DNA of 64,000 bases from Eublepharis macularius (GCF_028583425.1 NC_072801.1:15086001-15150000); one strand, 5' to 3'; shown: positions 11,131-22,906, numbered from the stretch's first letter. The notes: generated from the sequence alone by a model not told the origin. Made by a program: numbers and translations.

Positions 11131-12585
11131 TTGTAAGTCTTAGGAATAAAAAAGTTGTATTCTATATTTGATTAGGTGAACAGGGAAGTGGATGAAAGAA
11201 TGGGGAGTTCTGTCGCTGCGAGGTGAAGAGTGGATCTGCCATTTTGTTATAGAAGTTCATTTTTGAAATAGTAGGTTTGGCCAGATTTTATAAGACCCAT
11301 GATGGGTTTATAAAACCAACTCTGCCCATTTCTGGAATTGAAAGAGTTGTGCCTTTGTTATTCATGCCCTGCTTGGGCATTGGATTGTGCGAGCAGAGTT
11401 GCACTGCAGTGAACCTTAACTCATGCTGTCCCTTTGGGATTAGCTGCTTTAAGCATTATTTTAAGATTATCTGAGAAAGGGACAAATGTCTGATGAAGGC
11501 CACAATATTAAACTGCAGTTGTGCACAGGTAGCCTATTACATTTGGTATTTGCCTACTCAGATGATTTTAGTCAGTCCATATACCAGTAAGTTCTGTAAG
11601 GACATAGCCACAGGGAGGAAGTAATTGCAGACCCGGCACATCCATAGATAGAGCTGCTGCTTCCTGGTAATGGACTCTGCTAGTGTGGTGGCCTCTGGTC
11701 ATCTACCCGCATCCATTGTTACATAAAGTATAGTTTAACTAAAAGATTTAACAAGATGTCTTTCAGTTTAAACTCGGAACAAAGCATTTTTCCTATCCCT
11801 CATGGATTTGAGTGGTAGATTCGTGAAACTTTTTGCATCATGAACCCCCCCCCCCAAAAAACTCTTCAGATTATTGATGGGAAGATAGTTTTACTTTAAA
11901 ACAACAAAGATGTTTTAAGGGGAGCTGCTTTTCAGATCTTGCTTTCTTTGTGCTTGTTGTAACTCTAGTTGTGGAACTGTAGACACACTAAGCTTGATCA
12001 CATGATTAATGCATGCTGGAACCTTTGTAGCACTATGCACTGGTCTTTCAAGGAATATCTCATAACTTCCACTTGTCTGTTTTCTGGAACCCATTCTGGG
12101 TAAATCACTGTTCCTACTTTGTCCTAATTTGTTAATTTTTTATTTGTGCAGGTTGCTAGAATTGTCTGTCTTTAGGAGTTCGCTCCCTCCCCAGGGTCTC
12201 TAGGTGTTAAATCTTTGGCTGAGGGAATTGATGTATCCTGTCTCTAATGCTCGAGCCATGTGCACACAACGTTAAGGTGTCGTGTGAGGTGCGACCTACC
12301 AGTTATCTCACTTGCTGGTGAAGTTCATTTTGAACTGCTGATAATAATGGAATGAAGAACAACAATACTTTTCTATTGTGTCTTTAATATAAAGATCATA
12401 TGCTCTCTTAGGTTTTAAAAAGAGTGCAAGACAGCTGGTTTCAAAATAAAGGAGCACAGCAGGCAGAATAAAGTCTTTGGGGCACCAGTCTTTGGTATGA
12501 AAATAGCGCATGCCTCTATTTCAGTTGTGAATTGCTGGAGGGCACCATGTCTTGGGAGGAGAGAGACCACATCTTCAATAATAAT

Positions 12586-12905
12586 AACATTATTAATAAT
12601 AACATTCGATTTATATACCGCCCTTCAGGATGACTTAACACCCACTCAGAGCGGTTTACAAAGTGTGCTATTATTATCCTCACAACAAAACACCCTGTCC
12701 CCCTCCTGTTGTATATGTATCTAAAAACCAATACAATCACTAAAAAAAAACCACCCTGTGAAGTTAGTGTGGCTGAGAGAGCTCGGAGAAGCTGTGACTG
12801 ACCCAAGGTCACCCAGCTGGCTTCAAGTGGAGGAGTGAGAAATCAAACCCGGCTCTCCAGATTAGAGTCCCGCACTCTTAACCACTACACCAAACTGGCT
12901 CTCAA
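12586..12905 (-). mobile_element. tRNA-derived SINE
   Basis: Read on the minus strand, the head starts GAGAGCCAGTTTGGTGTAGT and continues GGTTAAGAG, a tRNA-like A box. It is followed by GGGTTTGATTTC, a B-box match. The body contains GCTGGGTGACCTTGGGTCAG and the 3' end reads GGGCGGTATATAAATCGAAT plus a short TTATTA-type tail. A second copy lies at 48907-49156. This copy contains its own small insertion at 12699-12751. Confidence 0.85.
12699..12751 (+). mobile_element. 53-bp LINE-type 3' stub inserted in a SINE
   Basis: Compared with the SINE copy at 48907, this copy has an extra 53 bp ending CACTAAAAAAAAAC. It is bordered by CACCCTGT on both sides (12691-12698 and 12752-12759). An A-tail plus a perfect 8-bp duplication is the signature of target-primed reverse transcription with extreme 5' truncation. 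Confidence 0.7.
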
Positions 12906-13964
12906 GCATGTTCTATTATTTCTAAGTAATTTTTTTTTGAAGTTGTAAGCCTCTTGGTGGAAAATGCTATGTACTCAGAGTTTTCCCCAAATATATCCAT
13001 CCAATATAGATAAGAAATATTTCCAGAAACGTTGAAGCTGTGGGAAGAAGCCAACCTCTACCTTTTTAGTTGGAAATCAGCTCAGAAATATGTTTTTTTT
13101 AAAAAATATGCAATGTTTCATCATACCTAAACATGCTTTATTACATTAAAAACGTGAAGAGAGAATTGCTAAGCATGTCTACTCAGAAACTTGCTTGGAT
13201 TTATTCAATGGGGCTTAGGAACGTGTTCTCAGGATTGCACTGAAAATGTGTTACTTAGACAAACTGTACTTTATGTGTGTTATAAAACAATAATTGACAA
13301 TAAACTAGAGATGGATCTGGAAGCTGCTGTGCCCTGAGGTACCAAATCTTCTCTTCATTTTTTTTTCAGTTGGGGAAAATAAAATACAAGTTGAAAAACA
13401 AACCATCAACACAGTAATGACCAAAAAGAGTTTTTATTATTTGGCTTAAAAGCAGTATGCAACTCTTAGCATTGTCTTGTAGAAGCAGTAGAAACTCAGA
13501 TTTATGAACACAAGTTCAGAAAATAAGCTTCTTCAGAATGTAACTGAATATTAACAATAATAATGGATTTTACTTGTCGGCCGTATATTTTTCTTAGCCA
13601 TAAATTTCCATTGCTTGCATGCTTAAGTACGGAATGCAGCGGGGCAAGGATTGAACTGAAAGTGCCGTAACGACTGGAGACAAAATTATTATCTGTATTG
13701 GTATCTGAAAGTGCCGTGGCTCCTTGATTTTGAAATTTAACTGAACTTCATGTACTTCATGCATAGGAAGTTTTTGCATGAATGGAATCCAGCTTTCAGC
13801 TCTTTGCTATGTTCTTTGCATGGTTTGGGGGCATGTGCATTTAAACATTCATCAGTTTTTTTGTTTGATACCAAAGAATTTGAGGTCAGTGAAAAGGAAG
13901 GAGTTAGAGATTGTGTATTGCACAAAGATGTCGCGACATACTTAGTGGATTATACTCCTGGATG

Positions 13965-14225
13965 CAGGGCTTTTTTTCAGCCGGAACGCAGTGGAACAGA
14001 GTTCCGGCACCTCTTAAAAATGGTCACATGGCCGGTGGCCCCGCCCCCTGATCTCCAGACAGAGAGGAGTTTAGATCGCCCTCTGCGCTGCTTGGCGGCG
14101 TGGAGGGCAATCTCAACTCCCCTCTGTCTGGAGATCAGGGGGTGGGGCCACCGGCCATGTGACCATTTTCGCCGAGGGCAACCCACTGAGTTTCACCACC
14201 TCTTTCCCCAGAAAAAAAAGCCCTG
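13965..14225 (+). mobile_element. hAT-type hairpin MITE, copy 2
   Basis: A 261-bp element with perfect 8-bp duplications (CCTGGATG at 13957-13964 and 14226-14233). The arm uses GGCCGGTGGCCCCG where most copies have GGCTGGTGG. The hairpin turn lies near 14095 in a GCGGCGTGG stretch. Confidence 0.93.
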
Positions 14226-15208
14226 CCTGGATGATTTGTTTTATTTTGCAACATTGGGACATAGTCTTCTAACATCAAGTCTTGAGAGACTTGCTTGTTT
14301 AATAATCTAGTCAAATGCCTTAGCAATATCATTATCACTAACATTACAAACTTTGAATCTTGAATATGAGACTTGTGATAATCTGAGTTGGTGTACCAGT
14401 ACAACTTAACAATCTTCTCTGGGGAAAAAAACCCAAAATATTTTTCCTGGAATTCGTCTGCTCTCCCCAGCCTGTCTACTCTCAGGCCGTCTACATTTGT
14501 TGTTAACCACGCCACTTCTTGGTTTCAAGGAACAATCTCTAGCACTGGGGGAAATAAACAAAGGAACTAAACAAATCACAGTGCCTGCTCTGCTTGGCCC
14601 TTGTGCCAATAGCTGTTAACTCTGGCTGTAATTGCAAGCAGCATTCTATAGCAGGGTATTCAGTTTTCACACAGCATTGCCCTATTGCTTTGAAGACAGC
14701 TGAACGTGTGCTAGAAATCTCACAGAAGGCTGATTCTGCAGTTACGATTTTGATACCTCTGTGGAAAAACCCATTGAGATGTGTCCGCTCCTACCAGCAG
14801 AGAGAAGCCTAATATAAATGCTGAACTTGCACACATGCAAATAGACCAATGTCTAAGCAACGTTAATCTATTTTATTCCCAATAGCATGTTCCCTTTTTC
14901 TTCCAAGCGCTATAATTAATAGCACAAATACATAGGCTACATATTCCAAGTCAGGTGAATATTGAGTACATGTGCATGTGGGTGTGGGTGGGGAAGCCAG
15001 TGCATTCATCTGTTCATCAGAAATCTTATAAATATTGCACCATATTGAATTCCACATCAGGAAGTGGGTCATATGATCAGATGTACCCATAAAATCCCAA
15101 CTGCATATTCCATGCAGCTGGTCATTGCAGTGGTTGCATAAAGTGGTAGCTCATTAGCACATTGATGCCAAGTCAGCAGCTCATTGTCAGGGCCATCATG
15201 GGAAAAAC

Positions 15209-15456
15209 CAGGGCTTTTTTTCAGCAGGAACGTGGGGGAATGGAGTTCCGTAACCTCTTGAAAATGGTCACATGGCTGGTGGCCCCGCCCCCTGATCTCC
15301 AGACAGAGGGGAGTTTAGATTGCCCTCCGCGCCGCTCAGCAATCTTAACTCCCCTCTGTCTGGAGATCAGGGGGCGGGGCCACCAGCCATGTGACCATTT
15401 TCTCCGAGGGCAACCCACTGAGTTTCACCACCTCTTTTCCCAGAAAAAAAGCCCTT
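15209..15456 (+). mobile_element. hAT-type hairpin MITE, copy 3
   Basis: A 248-bp element with perfect 8-bp duplications (GGAAAAAC at 15201-15208 and 15457-15464). The right terminal base is T rather than G (GCCCTT), the only terminal change. The hairpin turn is at about 15333. Confidence 0.93.
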
Positions 15457-15510
15457 GGAAAAACCCTGTTCTGTGCACTCTTAATTTACCCCATTCAGTG
15501 TGGACAGTAA

Positions 15511-15712
15511 GAGCCAAGCTACAAGTGACGCCTGACACAGGTTGGACACTTGTCAGCTTCCCTCAAGTTTTGATGGGAAATGTAGGCGTCCTGGTTTTAC
15601 AGCTTGGCTCTCCATTACAGCTGCAAGACCAGGATGCCTACATTTCCCATCAAAACTTGAGGGAAGCTGACAAGTGTCCAACCTGTGTCAGGCGTCACTT
15701 GTAGCTTGGCTC
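15511..15712. mobile_element. Harbinger-like hairpin MITE, GAGCCAAGCTAC family
   Basis: A near-perfect palindrome. The outer ends are GAGCCAAGCTACAAGTGACG and its mirror. Each arm has TTGGACACTTGTCAGCTTCC and CAAGTTTTGATGGGAAATGT. Perfect 3-bp duplications TAA (15508-15510, 15713-15715) match the PIF/Harbinger target habit. The element lies 47 bp beyond hAT-type copy 3. Confidence 0.87.
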
Positions 15713-15961
15713 TAAGGCAGCAGTAATAAATCCTGCATCACAGACATGTTCATACGAGCAGTACCTCCAACACCCCCTGGCCCAAGGCTGTTTAAAGCCT
15801 TTAAATGCTAATACCAGCATTTTGATTTGGAATTAAAAACAGATTGGTAGCATGATTGATTGTTACAATGCCAGGAGAAATAAGATCTCCCCGTTTCTTG
15901 CTTTTGTGCTTTACACTGGTTGGATTTCCAGACCACGGCAGCCCACCTTGAGCCACATTGC

Positions 15962-15997
15962 AATAACTTATCCCGGATGTTCCCAAGATACATATAA

Positions 15998-16029
<32 letters not shown>

Positions 16030-16584
16030 CCTTCCCCATTAACGGAGCACCAAGTTTTGAACCTTGCTGTCCAGCTTTGAAGGGTGGCCGAAAGGGGAAG
16101 GAAGCAGCGGCGACAAAAACCACAGAGGCAGAAAAGAGAGTTAAAAGAAGGACACAACTTTATTGAATTACAGCAGTAGGAGCATTGGCAAGTGTAGGGA
16201 TCGGATCCCACATCAACTGACCTGCCTGTCAGCTGATGACCTCCAGGCCCCACAGGCCCCTGCTGTGGAGGGGAAAACTGAGGGATGGCAGTTAGCAGGG
16301 TACGCTTGGGTGTACACCCCTTAGTGTCCCCCCTGCCACTTGGGAGTGGGTCCTTACCGGCAGCCCCCTGAGCTGGGCCTGCCCCCTTGGCTCACTTCCA
16401 AGATTCCTTATGGGAATCCCCTAAAATGGGAGTAGATGTAGCCCGCTGGCCCCATCTCCCCGCAGAGGGATCGGATCCCAATGCAACACCGCCCCCCCCC
16501 AAAGTTGTGATAATGTACAAAAACCTGTCAAGAATAACTTATCCCGGATGTTCCTAAGATACGTACGTACGTACATACGTACGT

Positions 16585-16618
<34 letters not shown>

Positions 16619-16657
16619 CCTTTCCCATTAACAGAGCACCAAGTTTTGCACCTTCTG
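15962..16657. repeat. ~110-bp direct duplication around a 465-bp spacer, with microsatellites
   Basis: The block 15962-16068 recurs at 16533-16657: both start AATAACTTATCCCGGATGTT, carry a GT run (15998-16024 and 16560-16617, the second with ACGT repeats), then CCCATTAAC, GGAGCACCAAGTTTTG or a close variant. The spacer has GGATCGGATCCCA at both ends (near 16199 and 16466) and a minus-strand AATAAA (16159-16164). The spacer may be an insertion, or the block may have been duplicated; I cannot tell which. Confidence 0.6.
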
Positions 16658-17745
16658 TAGGTTTCTAAATGGTCTTTTCGTTTGCATTATATTTGTCCAT
16701 CCTGCTGGCAATGGAGGACAATGGCTAGGTTATCCTTTGCTAGAACTGACGAAGTCCCTTGAACAGGTAGATCTACTCAACAAAGGCAGCTGAGCTTGCT
16801 GACGTAGCATGAAACCATTTCAGACTCTCAATAGATTGAGGTTTTGTGTTCCTGTTACAGAAGAATTGGTTTGCATGTCTAGATAGGTTTTCTAGAGGGA
16901 GTGATTGAAGAAGGAGATGCTTTGTTAAAGTTTCATTCGAAAACTATGTTTGTAGCTGCTTCTGGATGTGATCAGTGATTGTGTTCTGTTGTGGCTCATC
17001 TGATGTAAGATGGTTGAGATGACTAGTAGCCATTTTAACAACTGAGTGAGAAGGTTACAGCTTTAGATCACATGTACCCTCCCAGTAATGCAGAAATTTC
17101 TCCCTGCGACCTGCATAGGCGTGTGGACATATTACAGTTCCTCCTGAGCTGTAAGCTGTGATAACAGTTCACCCAAGTAGATAGGACTGTGCAGCCCATC
17201 AGACAAGCAAATCCTAAGAAGCTTTTCGCTATTCATATTTATCTGATAGCATGGAGGTTGCAGAGGATGCCGAGAGGAGAGATTTAGCCTCCAATTGGTC
17301 CCGTAGCTGTCTTTTGCTGTTTCCCTACTTCCTCACCCCCACCCATCAGGAGTTTGCATTAACCCTCTCTTCTCCCGCTTTGCGTTGCTTAGTAGCCACA
17401 ATTTCTCCTACATCAGGTAAATATTGAGCTAGTCCTGTCAAGGTGTCTGTGGTCTCTGGCAATGCTGTCTGCCTCTGGAAGAGCTGTATGACGGGGCTTA
17501 GTGCAGAGACAAGTGTCGTCCCCCCCCAATCCTCTGTATGTGCCACCTCTTTAGCTGCTTCTCTCCCTGTCATGCATACTTATGTTCTCTGTTTCCTCAG
17601 CGTCATTTGGAATATTAGATTTCTCTGGATGGTAACCCTGATGCGAGTGGCGGAAAGGGTGGTGCAGAGCACGGGATGGAATGTACATGTGAGAAGAACG
17701 CGACTGGCTGCTGCCCATAAGCTATCTCTCAGCAAGTGAATTGAT

Positions 17746-17748
<3 letters not shown>

Positions 17749-17822
<74 letters not shown>
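17749..17822. repeat. (GA)n microsatellite
   Basis: About 37 uninterrupted GA dinucleotides, with a shorter GA run near 18017-18030. A run this long and pure is likely to be length-variable. Confidence 0.98.
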
Positions 17823-17824
<2 letters not shown>

Positions 17825-19923
17825 ATTCATGTGCCTTCAAGACAGAGGTGGAGTTGTGTGAATCTGGGGAGGGGGATGGAGGGAAGGTTGTCCGGACCCA
17901 AGCCAGAAAGGTGAATGGTGGGTCTCAAGGCTGCACTCTCTTCTCATAAAATGTTAATGGGAACAAGAAGGTGTTGTGAAAGGATTCCTACCTGCTGCCA
18001 AGCAGCCGAAGGGGAAAGAGAGAGAGAGAGATTCATTCAGAGACTGCAGGGAGCTGCTGCTGCCGCCACCGTCGCCACAACAGAACCTTCTAAAGCCGTT
18101 CGGCTGAAACAAGCCAGCAGGTGCCTTATGCACATAAATTGGTTGGATTGTCGGTTTGTTTTTCTTGTGGCTGTTGTCATCTCTCACCACCTTTTTTGTT
18201 TTGTTTTGTCTTTTGCCCTTCTTGTTCCTCTTGTGTTTTTCAGTTCTGGTTATACTTTATGTTCAGGAATCTGCACCAGGTCAGCCTGTGCTGAATCATG
18301 AAAAAGGGGGAATTGTGTGCCCGTGGCTACTACTTTGTGCAAATTTTGGCTGAGGTGCAAACAGATTCTGCAATGTTTGGCTTCTGGGAACAACCTTGAT
18401 CACAAAGGTGAAGATGCAGCGAGCAGGAATAATACCTCTAAAAATTTCTGGAAGATCATTTACAAGTGCCAGATAGCGCAGTATGGAGATTTTAAGGCAA
18501 ATTTTAAACAATCTCCCCCTTCTTCCTTGCACCCCCCATACTGAATTTGAAAGTGGCTGTTTGTTTTTCAGTTGATGCGGAATGCTCTGTCAGATATGAA
18601 AATCCAAATAATGGAATTAATGACACCGAGGAGAAAATATAGGTACAGAAAACAAATTAGTTTGCAGGAAAACATGTGACGGGCTTTACAGTATCGATGG
18701 CTCCTCAGGGAGGTGGCTTTGGGCAGAAAAACAGCAATTATCTTCTTGTTTTTAATGGGATATCCACAACAGAAGGCTGGAAAAGATGCCAGAGCAGTTG
18801 ATTAATTGGTTGATTCCGTTTGTTTGCTCATTTTTCTGTGTAAAAACTCATCATGACGTGTGTTATGCTCTTGGGTTTTCTTGCCACTTGTGTTCAAATG
18901 CATGTCCTCTTTTCTGAATTGGCAGTATCTAGATACTCCTCAGGGTTCAAGTGAGTTTATGGAAGTCCTCTAACCCTCTCTTTAATGCCTTTTCCTCCTC
19001 TCTCCTCTGTGGCAGCAGTTTCTGTAAGGCAGTCACAGAGATGGTGAGCCTCTGTTTGCCTGAGACTTAGGAGAGGGAAAATGGGTTTTCTACTAGGCAG
19101 AATCTCTCGTTGGTTGGTGTTGTTTCCTTTCCTAGTTTTGGAGCAGAGGGTCAAATGGCAGATCATTGCGAGTAACATCCGAGTTTTCCTTTTTAGGACG
19201 GATGGTGGGCTCCTGTGTGTGAGTGCGGGGGGCACAGTGAAGGAGGGGGAGGGAAGGCTTATAAAAATTGAATATGGGAGTCCCTGGACTGAGTGATCGG
19301 TGTGTGTTTCTGCCAGAGCTAAGATCTGAGCGTTTGTCTGAAGACAGACCCAGCTGTTTACATGTGCATTTCCGGTATCCCTAATCGTATGGGCATCTCC
19401 CTGTTCTCTTTCGCCCAAGATGAAAAACGGTTGGACTTTGGACACCTCCCATTTAATCACAGGCTTCTTTGGAGGCCAGCTTCCCTCCTTTTCTGATGTA
19501 GTGGCGTGCCTTTATGAAATCTGTTCTTCACAGCAGGAACTGTGAAATACATCCTGTAGCAAAGGATTTTCCCCCCTAGAGATTATTTTCCTTCTCTCTG
19601 GAACAACTGCAATGAAAAGTAGAAGAAGCAATCCCACCACTGACACTGTCGTCTTTTTTTCTTTTTAAATGTTCTACACTGTTTTTCTTCTGTGAGTGTG
19701 AAAAATATTAGAGCGTGGTAGATTGTTTCCTGTCTCTTGTCTAAACTGCTTCTTGCTTTTTTTTTTCTCTTTTTCTCCAATTCTCCTAGCATTCCTGCCC
19801 AGCCCAGCCAGCGTTGGTGGCATACCTCAAGTAAAGCAAACATACTAACTCTAGAATGTGTATGCGTGTGTAGGTTGGTGCACACATATGTATGCACGCC
19901 GAAGGTCGTACTGCAGTGGTGCC

Positions 19924-20045
19924 ATGTCGTCTTTTGGGAAGCTTACAGAGTACTTCAGCCTAAGGAAGTCAAGGAATGAATTCCGAACAGAACGGCGGAG
20001 TAGCAGGCGAAGTGGCAGCTACTGCTGTAGTATCACCGAATGCAG
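19924..20045 (+). CDS. first coding exon of an unidentified host gene (exon 1)
   Basis: It encodes 40 residues plus two bases of the next codon. The protein start is MSSFGKLTEYFSLRKSRNEF followed by an arginine/serine-rich run, a CC pair at residues 34-35 and ...ITEC. A splice donor (AG|GTAGTG) follows at 20046, and a stop would come one codon later. A strong polypyrimidine tract ending in CTCCTAG (to 19789) suggests that the exon begins at 19790 with 134 bp of 5' UTR. An in-frame stop at 19852 limits upstream extension. An alternative in-frame ATG exists at 19888, but GTGCCATGT at 19924 is the better start context. The two leftover bases (AG) join the first base of exon 2 to give an Arg codon, so the phases agree over a 36.6-kb intron. 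I do not recognise the protein family. Confidence 0.6.
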
Positions 20046-20507
20046 GTAGTGGGAAAACCTTCCTCCTTTAACCTCGTGTATTTTGGTAGTTGGAGAGGAG
20101 TGCGTTTTCTTACACCAGGGACTAGGCTAAGATAGGAATCTTGATAAACAGAAATGCTGCATCTGTTGTTCTTAATGGCATGACCATTAAGAACATGGAC
20201 CATGGACCATATTTGTCCTTTGAAACGTGCCCAGGTATCCTATACACCTAGATGAATGCATTTCCTCTCATCTTGGATGGATTTTATAGGGTCATTGTCC
20301 CTAATCACATTAAAATTGCGGGGAGAAATCTCAGATCCCTCAAACTTCAGATGCAAGGCAGGGGACGGAAAGGAGAGGAGATTCTTGTTGGCAGGATCAC
20401 TGTTACGCTGTCTTGTTGAGCAGCTCTGTGGATTGGGATCTAAGCCATTCAAGATTTACTCTGCTTCTTCAGGAGAAGCGGTTATTAGAACCTCTCTCCA
20501 CACCAAG

Positions 20508-20698
20508 GCCCTTTTCACACTACTTACCTGATCCCGGAACATTGTGAAATATCACGCAAAAAACCGCGGAAGGATAGCGTCTTCTTGCAAGAGTTTTGCG
20601 CAATGTTGCGCAAAACTCTCGCGAGAAGACACTATCTTCCGCATTTTTGCGCGATATTTCGCAACGTTCCGGGAGCAGGTAAGTAGTGTGAAAAGGGC
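20508..20698. mobile_element. CpG-rich palindromic MITE, 5-bp-duplication family, copy 2
   Basis: A 191-bp near-palindrome with ends GCCCTTTTCACACTACTTAC and GTAAGTAGTGTGAAAAGGGC. A perfect 5-bp duplication CCAAG (20503-20507, 20699-20703) gives the cleanest target-site evidence for this family. The arms hold GCGGAA, CGCGATATTTCGC and two copies of TTGCGCAA around the centre (20595-20615). There is no coding capacity. Confidence 0.85.
20617..20626. promoter_or_regulatory. TCTCGCGAGA motif inside a MITE
   Basis: A perfect 10-bp TCTCGCGAGA palindrome, the known CpG-dependent promoter motif bound by BANP and also discussed for Kaiso. It sits at the inner edge of the right arm. Related copies carry the expanded form TCTCGCGCGAG (near 1121 and 32438). 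Function here is untested. Confidence 0.45.
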
Positions 20699-21275
20699 CC
20701 AAGTTTCCTGCTTGCAGAAAGTTTTGTTTTATGGGTTATCGTTCGACAGTGGTAGGCCCCATTCCGCCACCTCGTTTGGATGGAAATGATCCTGCCTCAC
20801 CCTCGGCACCCCTTCCTCTACACAACCCTGCCACAATCATCATGGGTAAGTTGTGCTGCTCTGTTTGAAAAGGAAAGCCTAGTTTTGTCATGGGTCCATA
20901 AGAATCTGAAATTATCACAGTTTCTGCAGAAGTCACCCACTTTCCTGGAACATGGGGTGCCTTGAGAGCAGTGTTCAGAAGAGCCATTGGTAGCTCCCAA
21001 GCCACTGGAGTAACTGTCATAGACAGTCCTTCATTTGGTGGCTAAAGATCAGCTTCCTGTTGTTTTGGAAGCCCCTTTGCGGATGGCTGTTTGGTATTCT
21101 ATGAAGCAGACACGCTTGAATAATTATATACTCAAAAGTGCCCACTGATATTTTTTTTTGGCACAGGGCACAGCTCTCGACATAGTCTGCCAAGACTATC
21201 ATTATATATATTCTAGGCTGAATGTCTGGTATCCCTGCTATCAGCAATGTCTTGACCCTGGGAAAAAGGTCTGTA

Positions 21276-21602
21276 CAGGGCTTTTTTTCTGGGAAAAGAG
21301 GTGGTGGAACTCAGTGGTGGAATTCAGGACTGCACAATGACGTCACTTTGGGTCAGCTGGAACAATTGGGGAGTTTTTTAAAGTTTAAATCGCTCTTGGC
21401 AAAAAGGGTCACATGGCCGGTGGCCCCACCCCCTGATCGCCAGACAGAGGGGAGTTCAGACTGCCCTCCGCGCCATGAGCGCAGAGGGCAATCTCAACTC
21501 CCCTCTGTCTGGCAATCGGGGGGCGGGGCCACCGGCCACGTGACCATTTTCAAGAGGTGCTGGAACTCCGTTCCCCCGCGTTCCCGCTGAAAAAAAGCCC
21601 TG
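21276..21602 (-). mobile_element. hAT-type hairpin MITE, copy 4, long form
   Basis: A 327-bp element in opposite orientation, flanked by GGTCTGTA and GGTCTGTG (7 of 8). It keeps about 90 bp that shorter copies lack: 21320-21405, including GACGTCACTTTGGGTCAGCT. Copy 6 shares this segment. It contains a perfect TGACGTCA (21338-21345, the CREB/ATF site) and a CACGTG E-box (21537-21542). Confidence 0.9.
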
Positions 21603-22906
21603 GGTCTGTGGCTCTTGAAATCTCCATCTGTGGCTTTGTGATTCTTTGTTGTTTGATATTTTCTGTTTGGATTTTCCACCTAATGTATCAACAGGTCTGC
21701 TTGCATTTCTGTCCACTTGGAGGACTTTCTCTTGGGGCCAAACTCTGTGCTGGGGTTTTTAACTGGTTCTCCACAGCACTGTGGGGAATGGCCTTTAAGA
21801 AATAAAGGAGAGCCCACACGGGACGGAATGTTACCATGGGGGGAGGAAGAGCTCTTGCCTTCTCCCCCAAAGCGCTTTCCTGTGTAGAAACACTGCTGGG
21901 GGGCGGGAGTTATTTCCACAGTTTGTTTCTCCACATGCCCAGAATACTCCATGTGGGCATTCCAAGCCCGTTTGGGCTCTCCTTTTTTTTTTTATTTAGA
22001 GGAATCATTTCCCACAGGTGCTGTGTGGCTGCGGGGAACCCAGATTGGTCTGGTATGCTGGACTGAACTTGTTAAAAACCTAAGCATGCAGATTGGTCCT
22101 TAATGTTAGAATGCAGTGTCATAAAAAATTAAAAAATCAGTTTCACGCTTTTCACCACGGGAAGCTGGAGGGAGGAGAAGGAAGGTCTGATTTTTGTAAT
22201 GAAGACAAAAATCGGAGCTGTTCGTGGAAATTCTGTTTGATCTTAGAAAAGCAAGCCATGCTGAGCATTTGGCATAGCTTTCATCTTTTGAAAATATTTG
22301 TATTGCCCTGTTTTGCTATACTTCGCCTTGTATGTAGAAGTTCTAAGAACATGGAAGTTTATCATCTCTGAAAGTAAATATTAGACTGTCACTGGCAATC
22401 TTAATAATTACAGCCCTCAGTATAGGCAGTTGTCGTTTTTAGGAGTACGCTGGCTGTTTTAAACGTGTTGATTGGTAACATATACCTGGGAGAAAGGAAT
22501 CCATGCAGTCTGCAGAGTCCTGTTTAGCAATAGTGTTGGATTGATATGTTCTTTGTATGCTGCAGGGTTTATAATGTAAGGGTATAGCTACAGGTGTGAG
22601 TTTTGACCCCCTCTTGCCTCTAAATATTCAGAGATGCCCCCAGTGCTGGTCATGAATTGTGCTGCCACACAACTATTTTTTCTACAGCTCACTGTAGATA
22701 GTAGATGAAGATTTGTCTGTTGCACGTTGATCAAAGAGAGGCAGTGGCCTTTTAACAGTGCTTTGTCACTAAGAATCGTTTTATTGCAAAGGTGCTAATC
22801 AGCATACAAGCTCTTGGTCCGTAGTTGGCTTTAAATCCCAAATGCTGGTTGCTTTATGTGTTCCTCCAGTATGTTTTCACAGTTCTATGGAGTTTTCTAA
22901 TATTGG

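Larger units (their letters stand above)
1..19789. other. non-coding DNA upstream of first recognised exon
   Basis: I see no host protein-coding exon here. The named repeats in this interval are listed separately. The stretches 1-660, 1345-4358, 4630-5519, 5720-6499, 11131-12585, 12906-13956, 14234-15200 and 16658-19780 hold only AT-rich unique-looking sequence, short microsatellites and open frames interrupted at random. It may be promoter-distal sequence or an earlier intron: a good splice acceptor at 19787-19789 suggests that at least one non-coding 5' exon lies upstream. Confidence 0.5.
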
